From DASROJ01 sp035646975 (GTDB lineage: Bacteria; Acidobacteriota; Polarisedimenticolia; JACPZX01; DASXTC01): a DNA stretch of 20,627 bases. Made by a program: the position numbers and the translations under genes. The first letter of the stretch is position 1; the number at the start of each line of letters is the position of its first letter. The stretch spans positions 1 to 20,627 of the forward strand of contig DASROJ010000215.1 of assembly GCA_035646975.1 (NCBI GenBank), read 5' to 3'. The notes below the pieces were generated by a model, which was given only the letters and a program-made list of their open reading frames with translations, did no database searches and was not told the DNA's origin. Below, piece after piece: positions 7,466-14,770 of the stretch.

Positions 7466-8690
7466 GGATCTCCTCGATCACGTCCAGACCGCGTGCCAGA
7501 TCCTGCTCCTGGATGACGAGCGGCGGCGCGACGTACAGACAGCGTCCGCGGGCCAGCAGGTGCACCTTGCGCTCGAAGGCGGCGGTCTTGAGCCGCTTCA
7601 CCTCCACACCTTCCTCCAGCTCGAGACAACCGTAAAGCCCACGCGAACGGGCATCCCCCACGAAGGGATGCTGCTTCTTCATCAGGTCGAGACGCTCGGC
7701 CACGATCTCTCCAAGGACACGCGAACGCTCGACCAGCCCTTCTTCTTCGAACGCTTCGAGATTGCCGATCGCCGCCGCCAGGGAAACGGGATGGGCGGTG
7801 TGGGTGAGTCCCGTGGCCAGCTCCCGCGTGTCGAAGTGCTTCGCGACCCGCTCGTTGACCGCCACCGCTCCCAGCGCAGCATGCCCGCTGGTGATCCCTT
7901 TGCCCATCGTGATCATGTCGGCCGCGGCGCCGTAATGATCGATGGCGAACCACCGGCCCGTCCGGCCGAACCCGGTCAGGACTTCATCGAGGATCATCAG
8001 GATGCCGTGCCGGTCGCAGATGTCCCGCACGCGCCGGTAGTAGTCGGCCGGCGGATAGTAGCCGCCGTTGGTTCCCGGCACCGTCTCCATGAGAACGGCC
8101 GCGACGGTCTGCGGGTCCTCGGCCTGGATGATCTCCTCGACATGAGCGGCGCAGGGGCGGTCGCACACCTCCGGCCTGGTGTTCCAGGGGCAGCGGAAGC
8201 AGTAGGGGTCCTTCACCCGGACGACGTCGGGAAGACCAGGCCGGAACGCGGCGGCCCTCGGGTCGTCGGAAAACGACAGCGCGCCGAGCGTGGCGCCATG
8301 ATAGGAGTTGACGCGGCAGACGACCTTGCGCCGTCCGGTGACGAGCATCGCCATCTTCACCGCGTGCTCGTTGGCGTCGGCGCCCCCCAGCGTGAAAAGG
8401 AACCGGTCGAGCCCCGCGGGAGTCACGCGCGCCAGATCCTGCCCGGCCCGCTCGCGGGTGTGGGTGGACATCCAGGGACCCGCCACCACCAGGTCGTCGA
8501 GCTGTCGTCGCATCGCCTCGAGGATCAGCGGGTGATTGTGCCCGGCGTTCGCGCTGACGACCACAGAAGCCATGTCGAGATACCGCGTGCCCGACCTGTC
8601 CCAGAACCAGGCGCCCTGCCCGCCACCGAGCTGGAACGGGAGGAAATCCTGTTGCGCGGTCCAGGTGAACAACGCGTGCTCATCGTGCAT
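7452..8690 (-). CDS. class III (omega-amino acid) PLP-dependent aminotransferase
   Basis: Transfers an amino group from an omega-amino acid, amine or taurine-like donor to an oxo-acid. ATG at 8690 is preferred (AGGA 5 nt upstream); ATG 8696 and TTG 8726 are in-frame alternatives. 412 aa, a usual length. Visible fold-type I features: the N-terminal FTWTAQQ segment, NSYHGATLGALSFS (128-141), ILDEVLTGFGRTG (233-245, with PLP-contacting Asp235), and MGKGITSG with the Schiff-base Lys264. A four-cysteine insertion, CFRC and CDRPC (Cys164, 167, 176, 180), occurs in the taurine/beta-alanine-like subgroup I recall. It lies directly downstream of a semialdehyde dehydrogenase in the same orientation and frame, so the two are probably an operon that deaminates and oxidises an amino acid. 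Exact substrate unknown. Confidence 0.93.
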   Translation of the reverse strand: MHDEHALFTWTAQQDFLPFQLGGGQGAWFWDRSGTRYLDMASVVVSANAGHNHPLILEAMRRQLDDLVVAGPWMSTHTRERAGQDLARVTPAGLDRFLFTLGGADANEHAVKMAMLVTGRRKVVCRVNSYHGATLGALSFSDDPRAAAFRPGLPDVVRVKDPYCFRCPWNTRPEVCDRPCAAHVEEIIQAEDPQTVAAVLMETVPGTNGGYYPPADYYRRVRDICDRHGILMILDEVLTGFGRTGRWFAIDHYGAAADMITMGKGITSGHAALGAVAVNERVAKHFDTRELATGLTHTAHPVSLAAAIGNLEAFEEEGLVERSRVLGEIVAERLDLMKKQHPFVGDARSRGLYGCLELEEGVEVKRLKTAAFERKVHLLARGRCLYVAPPLVIQEQDLARGLDVIEEILSLV

Positions 8691-8706
8691 CGGCATCCTG
8701 GTGGTA

Positions 8707-8754
8707 TCAACGGGCGCTGGTTTCAACGAACGCTAATCTCAACGAACAATGGTC
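8707..8754. repeat. imperfect 16-bp tandem repeat, 3 copies, at the gene junction
   Basis: Units start at 8707 (TCAACGGGCGCTGGTT), 8723 (TCAACGAACGCTAATC) and 8739 (TCAACGAACAATGGTC); neighbouring copies match at 11-12 of 16 positions and all begin TCAACG. Read on the coding (minus) strand, each copy ends CGTTGA. Because the period is 16, UGA appears in all three frames; the copy at 8739-8741 is the real stop of the aldehyde dehydrogenase. The array lies across the end of that gene and the leader of the aminotransferase. Confidence 0.75.
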
Positions 8755-10304
8755 CGGCTCTGCTCTCTCATGAACTGCTGGACATAGTAGGGGCCGCAGC
8801 CCCCCTTGCCGCTCGACCCCGAGGCTTTCCAGCCGCAGAACGACTGCACACCCGGCCAGGCCCCGGTGGTGGCGCCTGTCCGACGGTTGGCGTAGACCAC
8901 TCCCGCCTGCACGCCATCGAAGAATCGCTGCACCTCTTTTTCGTCTCCACTGAAGACGCCGGCGGTCAGACCGTACTCGGTGCGGTTGGCCTTCTCGATC
9001 GCCTCATCGAGCGAGCCGACCGGCGCCACGCAGAGCAACGGCGCGAACAGCTCCTCCCGCCAGAGTCGGTGATCGGCGGGCAGGTTGTCGACGATTGCCG
9101 GCATGACGAAGTAGCCGGGTGGAGCGTCGGCAGGCGGCGCTTCACCGCCCATCAGCAGACGCCCGTCGCGTCGCGCTTCGGCGAGTGCCGCGTTGTGAGT
9201 CGCCACCGCCCGCTCGTTGATGAGCGGGCCGAGGTAGACATCACGCAGCAACGGGTCGCCGACCTTGAGCGACCGTGTCACGTCCACCAGGGCATCCACG
9301 AACTTGTCGTACACCGACTGCTCCACGTAGACCCTCGAGCAGGCGCTGCACTTCTGCCCACCGTAACCGAACGCCGAGCGCGCGACTCCCTGCGCGGCCT
9401 TCTCGATGTCCGCGCTCGCCGTCACGACGGCCGGGTTCTTGCCGCCCATCTCGACGATGACCGGCCGCGGATAGTCCCGCCCGAAGCCCGACAAGAGCCG
9501 CATGCCGACTTCCTTCGAGCCCGTGAACACGAGCCCGTCGAATCCGGCTTCGAGAAACGCCCTGCCCAGCCTGCTGCCCGACCCCGTCACGATGTTGCAG
9601 ACGCCGGCAGGCAACCCGGCTTCCTGGAGAATCTGGTGAAGCCTCAGGCCGGTCAGCGCAGCCTCGGAGGCCGGCTTGAGCACCACGGTGTTTCCCGCGG
9701 CCAGCGCGCCACCGGTCATGCCTGCGGCCAATGCCATCGGAAAGTTGAACGGACTGATGACGCCCCAGACACCGTAGGGCCTCAGCACCGAGAGGGTGTC
9801 TTCGCCCGGCAGCAGCCTGCCCAGCGGCTTGATGAAACCACCGGCCTGCTCGAGCTGGTCGCAGTAGTAACGCAGCAGGTCCGCCGATTCCTCCGCGTCG
9901 CCGTACGCCTCGAGACGGTTCTTGCCGACTTCGATCGACATGAGCGCCGCCAGCTCGGAGGCGCATGAGGAGATTTTCTCGGCGGCCGCCCTGAGGATCG
10001 TCAGCCGCTCGCGCCAGGGACGGCCGCTCCAGGAGGTGAATGCCTTGCGCGCCGACTCCAGCGCCCGGCCTACATCCTGCGACGTCGCCGCGGGAAAACG
10101 GCCGACCACCACCGAGGGATCGATCGGCGAGCGATCTTCCACCGGCGATTCGATCGCCCCGCCGAACGATGCGCCGCCGATGGCCACTCCGTCGATTTCG
10201 ATCCGGTGCGTGCCGCCCAGCGTGCCCCGCACCGTCGACACGGCCGCCTCGTAGGCCGCGTGCGCCTCCTCGTTGCCCGCCATCGTGACGTAGGTGACCT
10301 TCAT
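8739..10304 (-). CDS. aldehyde dehydrogenase, L-glutamate gamma-semialdehyde (P5C) dehydrogenase type
   Basis: 521 aa, ATG at 10304 with GGGAGGG about 8 nt upstream. NAD(P)-dependent oxidation of an amino-acid-derived semialdehyde, in the proline/arginine-to-glutamate route if the type assignment holds. Landmarks: ISPFNFPMALAAG with Asn187, cofactor-site Lys210 (VLKPAS), catalytic base Glu285 in VEMGGKNP, and nucleophile Cys319 in GGQKCSACSR. The C-terminus, with GATTGAWPGVQ and GPYYVQQFMREQSRT, is characteristic of RocA/PutA-type P5C dehydrogenases rather than general aldehyde dehydrogenases. Length fits that group (about 515-545). It heads a two-gene operon with the aminotransferase and is divergent from an APC amino-acid permease only 53 bp away. 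A related semialdehyde as substrate cannot be excluded. Confidence 0.93.
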   Translation of the reverse strand: MKVTYVTMAGNEEAHAAYEAAVSTVRGTLGGTHRIEIDGVAIGGASFGGAIESPVEDRSPIDPSVVVGRFPAATSQDVGRALESARKAFTSWSGRPWRERLTILRAAAEKISSCASELAALMSIEVGKNRLEAYGDAEESADLLRYYCDQLEQAGGFIKPLGRLLPGEDTLSVLRPYGVWGVISPFNFPMALAAGMTGGALAAGNTVVLKPASEAALTGLRLHQILQEAGLPAGVCNIVTGSGSRLGRAFLEAGFDGLVFTGSKEVGMRLLSGFGRDYPRPVIVEMGGKNPAVVTASADIEKAAQGVARSAFGYGGQKCSACSRVYVEQSVYDKFVDALVDVTRSLKVGDPLLRDVYLGPLINERAVATHNAALAEARRDGRLLMGGEAPPADAPPGYFVMPAIVDNLPADHRLWREELFAPLLCVAPVGSLDEAIEKANRTEYGLTAGVFSGDEKEVQRFFDGVQAGVVYANRRTGATTGAWPGVQSFCGWKASGSSGKGGCGPYYVQQFMREQSRTIVR

Positions 10305-10357
10305 GCGCCGCGCCCTCCCGGATCAATTCACAATGCCGTTCGGTTAGTATACGCGAG
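10305..10357. promoter_or_regulatory. 53-bp divergent promoter region
   Basis: Serves both the leftward dehydrogenase operon and the rightward permease operon. On the plus strand TAGTAT at 10345-10350 ends 7 nt before the permease ATG, which has no Shine-Dalgarno; a transcript from this -10 would start at or next to the ATG (leaderless). On the minus strand the overlapping TATACT (10352-10347) could be the -10 of the dehydrogenase operon, with TTCTTG inside the permease 5' end about 15 nt upstream. The two -10 elements overlap, so polymerase binding would be mutually exclusive. Confidence 0.45.
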
Positions 10358-11761
10358 ATGCCCGAGCAAGAACCTCAAACCTCCACCACCCGCGAGCTGC
10401 CCAGGACGCTCGGCCTGGTCGACTCCATCCTCCTGGTGGCGGGCGTCGTCATCGGCTCGGGGATCTTTCTCACCACCGGCATCATGGCCGCCGATCTTCC
10501 CAGCCCGCCGCTGCTGCTGTTCGTCTGGGCGGCCGGTGGGGCGCTGTCGCTTGCCGGCGCGCTGGCCTACGCCGAGCTCGGGGCGATGATGCCGGCGGCG
10601 GGGGGCCAGTACGTCTATCTTCGCGAGGCGTACGGCGACCTGGCGGGATTCCTGTTCGGCTGGATCACGCTGCTGGTCTACCAGTCGGGTTCGATCGCCG
10701 CGGTGTCGGTCGGGTTCTCGGAGTACTTCGGAACGTTCTTCCCGGCGCTGGGCACCGGCCACCTTCTGCTGTCCATCCCGTTCGGCGCTCGATCGTGGCA
10801 GCTCAGCGCCGGCCAGCTGGTGGCGGCCGCGGCCATCGCGGCGCTGACGTCGATCAACATCTTTGGCGTGCGCGAGGGGGCCTGGGTCGGAAACATCCTC
10901 ACGTCGGTGAAGATCGGCGCGCTGGCCGCCTTCGTCATCTTCGGATTCCTGGCCGTGCCCGGCGCCGGAGTGAGCGCGGCCGGCGCCCTGCCCGCGGCGA
11001 CGCTGGGGGCGACGGCGGCCCTGCGCGGGCTGGGCATCGCGATCATCGCGGTGCTGTGGACCTACGACGGCTGGAACAACCTGAACTTCTCCGCCGGCGA
11101 GATCAAGAACCCCTCGCGCAACATCCCGCTGGCGCTGCTGATGGGAACTGGACTCGTGACGGTTCTCTACGTCGCGGTGAACGCCGCCTATCTTCGCGCC
11201 CTCTCGATCCCCGAGATGACGGGGGTCACCCGCATTGCCGAGAAGGCGGCCGGCGCTCTGTGGGGAGGTCAGACGGCGCAGCTCATCGCGGCGGCCGTCA
11301 TGGTGAGCAGCTTCGGCTGCGTCAACGGGATGATCCTGACCGGCGCGCGCGTCTACTACGCGATGGCCCGCGACGGCCTCTTCTTCGCCAGGATCGGCGT
11401 GGTGCATCCGAGATTCATGACGCCGTCGGCGGCGCTGGTCGCACAGGGAGTCTGGTCGATTCTCCTCACGCTGAGCGGCACCTACGAGCAGCTCTTCACC
11501 TACGCCGTCTTCGCCGGGATGCTGATGTACGCCGCTTCGGCGATTTCGGTCTTCAGCCTGAGACGGACGCGGCCTGACGCGCCGCGCCCGTATCGCGACT
11601 TCGGCTACCCGGCGCTGCCAGCCCTGTACATCGCCGGTCTCTGCCTGATCATCGGCAACACGATCTATACTCGTCCCATCGAATCGGTGGTCGGCCTCGC
11701 GATCATCGCCGCCGGCCTGCCGGCCTACTGGTACTTCAGGAAAGGACGCAAAGCGCCATGA
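10358..11761 (+). CDS. APC-superfamily amino acid permease
   Basis: 467 aa integral membrane transporter with about 12 hydrophobic segments. The N-terminus carries the APC signature: LGLVDSILLVAGVVIGSGIF in helix 1, where the GSGIF unwound segment binds the amino-acid backbone, followed by AYAELGAMMPAAGGQYVYL (helix 2/3). It resembles the SteT/LAT-like exchangers and basic-amino-acid/polyamine antiporters; substrate not predictable. It is the first gene of a five-gene rightward operon, and its stop overlaps the start of the acetyltransferase (ATGA). The divergent dehydrogenase/aminotransferase operon 53 bp away fits uptake plus catabolism of one amino acid. No ribosome site precedes the ATG. 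Confidence 0.94.
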   Translation: MPEQEPQTSTTRELPRTLGLVDSILLVAGVVIGSGIFLTTGIMAADLPSPPLLLFVWAAGGALSLAGALAYAELGAMMPAAGGQYVYLREAYGDLAGFLFGWITLLVYQSGSIAAVSVGFSEYFGTFFPALGTGHLLLSIPFGARSWQLSAGQLVAAAAIAALTSINIFGVREGAWVGNILTSVKIGALAAFVIFGFLAVPGAGVSAAGALPAATLGATAALRGLGIAIIAVLWTYDGWNNLNFSAGEIKNPSRNIPLALLMGTGLVTVLYVAVNAAYLRALSIPEMTGVTRIAEKAAGALWGGQTAQLIAAAVMVSSFGCVNGMILTGARVYYAMARDGLFFARIGVVHPRFMTPSAALVAQGVWSILLTLSGTYEQLFTYAVFAGMLMYAASAISVFSLRRTRPDAPRPYRDFGYPALPALYIAGLCLIIGNTIYTRPIESVVGLAIIAAGLPAYWYFRKGRKAP

Positions 11762-12246
11762 CCCTGCGCCCGCTGCGCGCCACGGACCGCGACGATCTGA
11801 AGAGGATTCTCGAACAGACGCGGGCCTTCTCGCCGGCCGAGATCAAGGTCGCCATGGAGCTGATCGACTTCGCGCTGGGCCGGCCGGGCCAGACCGATTA
11901 CTACTTCCAGTGCGTGGAGGATCGCGACGGCAGACTCGGCGGATACATGTGCTACGGCGAAGTGCCGTTGTCGGATCGATGCTGGGACCTCTACTGGATC
12001 GCCGTGGACCCGGCCGCGCAGGGGCGGGGTCTCGGCCGCGAAATGGTCGCTTTCATGGAGACCGACCTGCGCGAGCGGCGCGCCCGCAAGGTATTCATCG
12101 AAACGGGGGGCAAGGCCTCGTACGGCGCCACCCGGACGTTCTACGAGAAACTCGACTACACGGAAATCGCGCGCCTGCCCGACTTCTTCGCCGCGGGCGA
12201 CGACAAGGTGATATTCGGCAAGGACCTCGCGGAGTCCCTGAAATGA
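11758..12246 (+). CDS. GNAT-family N-acetyltransferase
   Basis: 162 aa. Acetyl-CoA-dependent acyltransferase; the CoA pyrophosphate loop is clear in IAVDPAAQGRGLGREM (beta-strand 4 and motif A, residues ~81-97), followed by motif B-like GATRTFYEKLDYTEIARL (~122-140). The N-terminal half (LRATDRDDLKRILEQTRAFSPAE) is the usual acceptor-binding helices. It starts within the permease stop codon (ATGA), and its own stop overlaps the ATG of the MBL-fold gene in the same way, so the three are translationally coupled. Acceptor unknown; with an amino-acid permease upstream, an amino acid or amine is possible. Confidence 0.92.
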   Translation: MTLRPLRATDRDDLKRILEQTRAFSPAEIKVAMELIDFALGRPGQTDYYFQCVEDRDGRLGGYMCYGEVPLSDRCWDLYWIAVDPAAQGRGLGREMVAFMETDLRERRARKVFIETGGKASYGATRTFYEKLDYTEIARLPDFFAAGDDKVIFGKDLAESLK

Positions 12247-12845
12247 AGGAAATCCTTCCCGGGATCTGGACCTGGTCGGTGTTCAACCAGGATCGCGGGA
12301 TGAACTTCAACGGCCATCTCGTCGTCAACGACGAAGGATGTGTCCTGATCGACCCCCCGCCGATGAGCGAACAGGACGCCGCCCAGGTCGAGAAGCTGGG
12401 CCCGCCGATCGATGTCGTGATCACCAACCGGCATCACACACGCGACGCGATGACTCCGGCCGGCCGATGGAGCAGCCGCATCCTGCTGCACGAAGCCGAC
12501 GCGAAGGCCATCCCCGAGACGGTGCGTCTCGGAGGGGTCTATCACGACGGTGACCGCCTGCCCGCCGGTCTGCTGGTCATCACGCTGAGTCACCAGAAAT
12601 CTCCCGGAGAAAGCGCGCTGTTGAGCAAGCGCGCCAATGCGCTGATCCTCGGAGACGCGCTGATCGGCCACCCTGCCGGAAGCCTCAACCTGCTGCCTGC
12701 CGGGAAATACGCCGATGTGGCCCTGGCGCGCGAAGGAATCTGGAAGCTGCTGAACTTCCCTTTCGATACGGTGCTTCTGGGCGACGGCGAATCGATTCTC
12801 AGCGGCGGCCGCACCGCCATCGAGGCGTTTCTGGCCCGGGCCTGA
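12243..12845 (+). CDS. metallo-beta-lactamase-fold protein with degenerate metal site
   Basis: 200 aa, ATG at 12243 overlapping the previous stop (ATGA). MBL fold is suggested by the N-terminal pattern (ILPGIWTWSVF, NFNGHLVV, GCVLIDPP), the ITNRHHTRD segment where HxHxDH normally stands, and the VLGDALIG-like ALILGDALIG (134-142), where active members have a metal-bridging Asp (Asp138 here). Of HxHxDH only one or two His remain (Asn62-Arg63-His64-His65-Thr66-Arg67-Asp68), and the final His region reads LLGDGESI rather than a GHG motif. It is therefore probably not a standard binuclear zinc hydrolase; it may bind one metal or be non-catalytic. It shares the GDALIG block with the protein at 14036-14761. 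Confidence 0.82.
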   Translation: MKEILPGIWTWSVFNQDRGMNFNGHLVVNDEGCVLIDPPPMSEQDAAQVEKLGPPIDVVITNRHHTRDAMTPAGRWSSRILLHEADAKAIPETVRLGGVYHDGDRLPAGLLVITLSHQKSPGESALLSKRANALILGDALIGHPAGSLNLLPAGKYADVALAREGIWKLLNFPFDTVLLGDGESILSGGRTAIEAFLARA

Positions 12846-12868
12846 TCGGGCCGTGACTGGAGGGGTTG

Positions 12869-13258
12869 ATGTCCGGCGCACCGCAAAGCGTCGCCTTGTC
12901 GCGTATCGGACAAATCTCCGTGAACGTTCACGACCTCGACCGGGCCGTCGTCTTCTACAGGGATCTCCTCGGGATGAAGCTGCTTTTCCAGGTGCCGGGG
13001 CTGGCTTTTTTCGACTGCGGCGGCATCCGTCTGATGCTTTCTCCGCCCGAGCGTCCTGAGTACGATCACCCCGGTTCGGTTCTCTATTACAAGGTGGAGG
13101 ACATCCGCGCCGCGCACGACGAGCTGGTCGGCCGTGGCGTGAGCTTCCAGAGCGCGCCGCATCTCATCGCCAGGATGCCCGACCACGATCTCTGGATGGG
13201 CTTCTTCAAGGACTCCGAGGGCAACACCCTCGCGCTGATGAGCGAAGTGAGGGGCTGA
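12869..13258 (+). CDS. VOC-family (glyoxalase/bleomycin-resistance fold) protein
   Basis: 129 aa from the ATG at 12869 (GGAGG six to seven nt upstream; a TTG codon just before is less likely). A single vicinal-oxygen-chelate module pair: the first beta-alpha-beta half IGQISVNVHDLDRAVVFYRDLLGM, the second from VLYYKVEDIRAAHDELVGRGV to FFKDSEGNTLALMSE. Candidate metal ligands are Gln15, His68 or His106, and Glu118 in the conserved DSEGN turn. Such proteins act as lyases, dioxygenases, epimerases or drug-binding proteins; the sequence does not tell which. It follows the MBL-fold gene by 23 bp and precedes the hydrolase by 4 bp. A catabolic isomerase or lyase is an inference. Confidence 0.93.
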   Translation: MSGAPQSVALSRIGQISVNVHDLDRAVVFYRDLLGMKLLFQVPGLAFFDCGGIRLMLSPPERPEYDHPGSVLYYKVEDIRAAHDELVGRGVSFQSAPHLIARMPDHDLWMGFFKDSEGNTLALMSEVRG

Positions 13259-13262
13259 CGGC

Positions 13263-14021
13263 GTGCGGCGCGCCGTCGCCATCGGCCTGCTCGCCTGCTG
13301 CCTGCTTTCCGCGCGCGCAGCCGATCCGTTTCTCGTTCGGGAGGTGTCGAGCGGCGCGGCGTCATATCCCTACGCCGTCTACCTGCCCGAGGGGTATGAC
13401 CCCGCGGCCGGAAGGAAGTGGCCTGTGATCCTCTTTCTTCACGGCATCGGCGACCGGGGACATGACGGCCGACGGCAGACGCGCGTGGGGCTCGGCAGGG
13501 CCATCCGGGAGAACCCGTCCCGATTCCCGTTCATCGTGGTGATGCCGCAGTGCCCGAAGGGGAGGTTCTGGACCGACGACGCCATGATGGCGCAGGCGCT
13601 CGCGGCGCTGGATCGGAGCGTCGAGGAGTTCGGCGGAGATCCGGCTCGTGAATACCTGACCGGCCTGTCGATGGGTGGGTACGGCGTCTGGTATTTCGCG
13701 ACGCGCAACCCGGGCCGGTTCGCCGCGCTGGCGCCGATCTGCGGTGGAATCGCTTTTCCTGGAACGCGTCCCGCCGTGGGTGAGGATCCGTACACAAGGG
13801 CCGCGCGGGACGTGGGCGCCACCCCGGTCTGGATCTTCCATGGAAGCGACGATCCGCGCGTGCCAGTCACCGAGTCGCGCCGCATGACCGAGGCGATCCG
13901 GAAAGCGGGAGGCTCGGTGCGCTACACGGAGTATCCCGGGGTGCGTCACAACGCGTGGGATCGCGCCTATGCCGAGCCCGGGCTTCCCGAATGGTTTCTT
14001 TCCAGCCGGCTGGGGCGCTGA
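13263..14021 (+). CDS. exported alpha/beta hydrolase (esterase/feruloyl-esterase-like)
   Basis: 252 aa, GTG start at 13263, four bases after the VOC stop, with GAGGGG upstream. Signal peptide: MRRAVAIGLLACCLLSARA, probably cut before ADP near residue 20; LLAC gives a marginal lipobox alternative, though the hydrophobic run before it is short. Serine-hydrolase triad: nucleophile Ser136 in GLSMGG, acid Asp196 or Asp197 in FHGSDDPRVPV, His229 in GVRHNAWDRAY. ILFLHGIGDRG supplies the oxyanion region. The set resembles the LpqC/polyhydroxybutyrate-depolymerase and prolyl-oligopeptidase-like esterases. Last gene of the permease operon; its 3' end is only 14 bp from the convergent MBL-fold gene. Substrate unknown. 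Confidence 0.92.
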   Translation: MRRAVAIGLLACCLLSARAADPFLVREVSSGAASYPYAVYLPEGYDPAAGRKWPVILFLHGIGDRGHDGRRQTRVGLGRAIRENPSRFPFIVVMPQCPKGRFWTDDAMMAQALAALDRSVEEFGGDPAREYLTGLSMGGYGVWYFATRNPGRFAALAPICGGIAFPGTRPAVGEDPYTRAARDVGATPVWIFHGSDDPRVPVTESRRMTEAIRKAGGSVRYTEYPGVRHNAWDRAYAEPGLPEWFLSSRLGR

Positions 14022-14035
14022 AGCACAGACGCGTG

Positions 14036-14761
14036 TCACTTGCCCCAGACGGGTGACGTCAGGGCCGACTCCAGCGCGCTGGCCGCATGCTCCAGCACCG
14101 GCGGACCATGCGACACGATCAGCATCTCCAGGGGCAGATCCAGGAACCGGCGCAGCGAGGGTCGGTACTCCTCTTCGTACCGTCTCGCCCCTTCCGGCGT
14201 GTCCGGCGCCCAGAACGGTGGCGCCACGCGCACGCTGCCTTCCCCCGCGCCGATCAAGGCATCGCCCAGCACCAGCGCGCGGTGTTCCGGCAGCCAGTAA
14301 GCCGTCTCGGAGGCATCGAGCCCGGCCACCGGATAGGCGATCACCCCGCCGGGCAGCGGCGTCTCCTGCCGGAACGGATGGGCGATCTCGCAGCTCACCC
14401 GCTCGCGCGCCGCCTCGTGCGCCCAGACACCAGGACGGTGGCGCTTGCCGTATCGATCCAGCAGGACGCGGGCGTGCCGCTCGTGGTAATGGCTCGAAAG
14501 CAGCAATGACACCCGGCCCTGACGACGTTCGAGGTCCGCGTCGAGCGATTTCCAGAACCGATCCGCCTGGGGTGATCCGTCGGGCGGCGCCAGCGGATCG
14601 ATCAGGATGGTGTCGTGGCCGTCGGCGCCTTCGGCCGACGGCTCGTAGTAAAGGCAGCCCACCATCTGCCCCCAGCCACCCGGCCGATCCTTTCCGGGCA
14701 TCCACTCCGGGTGGGGGGCCGTCCAGCGCCAGAGACCCGGGCGCAGCTCGCTGACCTCCAT
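14036..14761 (-). CDS. second metallo-beta-lactamase-fold protein with altered metal site
   Basis: 241 aa, ATG at 14761; its ribosome site AGGAG overlaps the TAG stop of the NtrC-like gene, so translation is probably coupled. MBL-like layout: LRPGLWRWTAPHPEW, ILIDPL (52-57), SSHYHERHAR (89-98), LVLGDALIG (163-171) and IVSHGPPVLEH (215-224). The HxHxDH motif is HYHERH: all three His are kept (91, 93, 96) but the Asp is Arg95. The usual GHTPG His is replaced by the segment GLDASETAYW; Asp168 and His218 are present. It could be a mononuclear enzyme or a binding protein. Last gene of a signalling operon, hence a possible output or feedback component. It shares the GDALIG motif with the 12243 gene. 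Confidence 0.82.
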   Translation of the reverse strand: MEVSELRPGLWRWTAPHPEWMPGKDRPGGWGQMVGCLYYEPSAEGADGHDTILIDPLAPPDGSPQADRFWKSLDADLERRQGRVSLLLSSHYHERHARVLLDRYGKRHRPGVWAHEAARERVSCEIAHPFRQETPLPGGVIAYPVAGLDASETAYWLPEHRALVLGDALIGAGEGSVRVAPPFWAPDTPEGARRYEEEYRPSLRRFLDLPLEMLIVSHGPPVLEHAASALESALTSPVWGK

Positions 14762-14770
14762 CGCCGTCTC

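Noticed and set aside
7278..9968. Plus-strand open frame of 896 codons
   Set aside because: Antisense to the aminotransferase and dehydrogenase, both with intact active sites; composition is typical of a shadow frame and there is no ribosome site.
12243..14761. Reading the two MBL-fold proteins as beta-lactamases or antibiotic-resistance genes
   Set aside because: Their metal motifs are altered, one lacks a signal peptide entirely and neither resembles class B enzymes beyond the fold.
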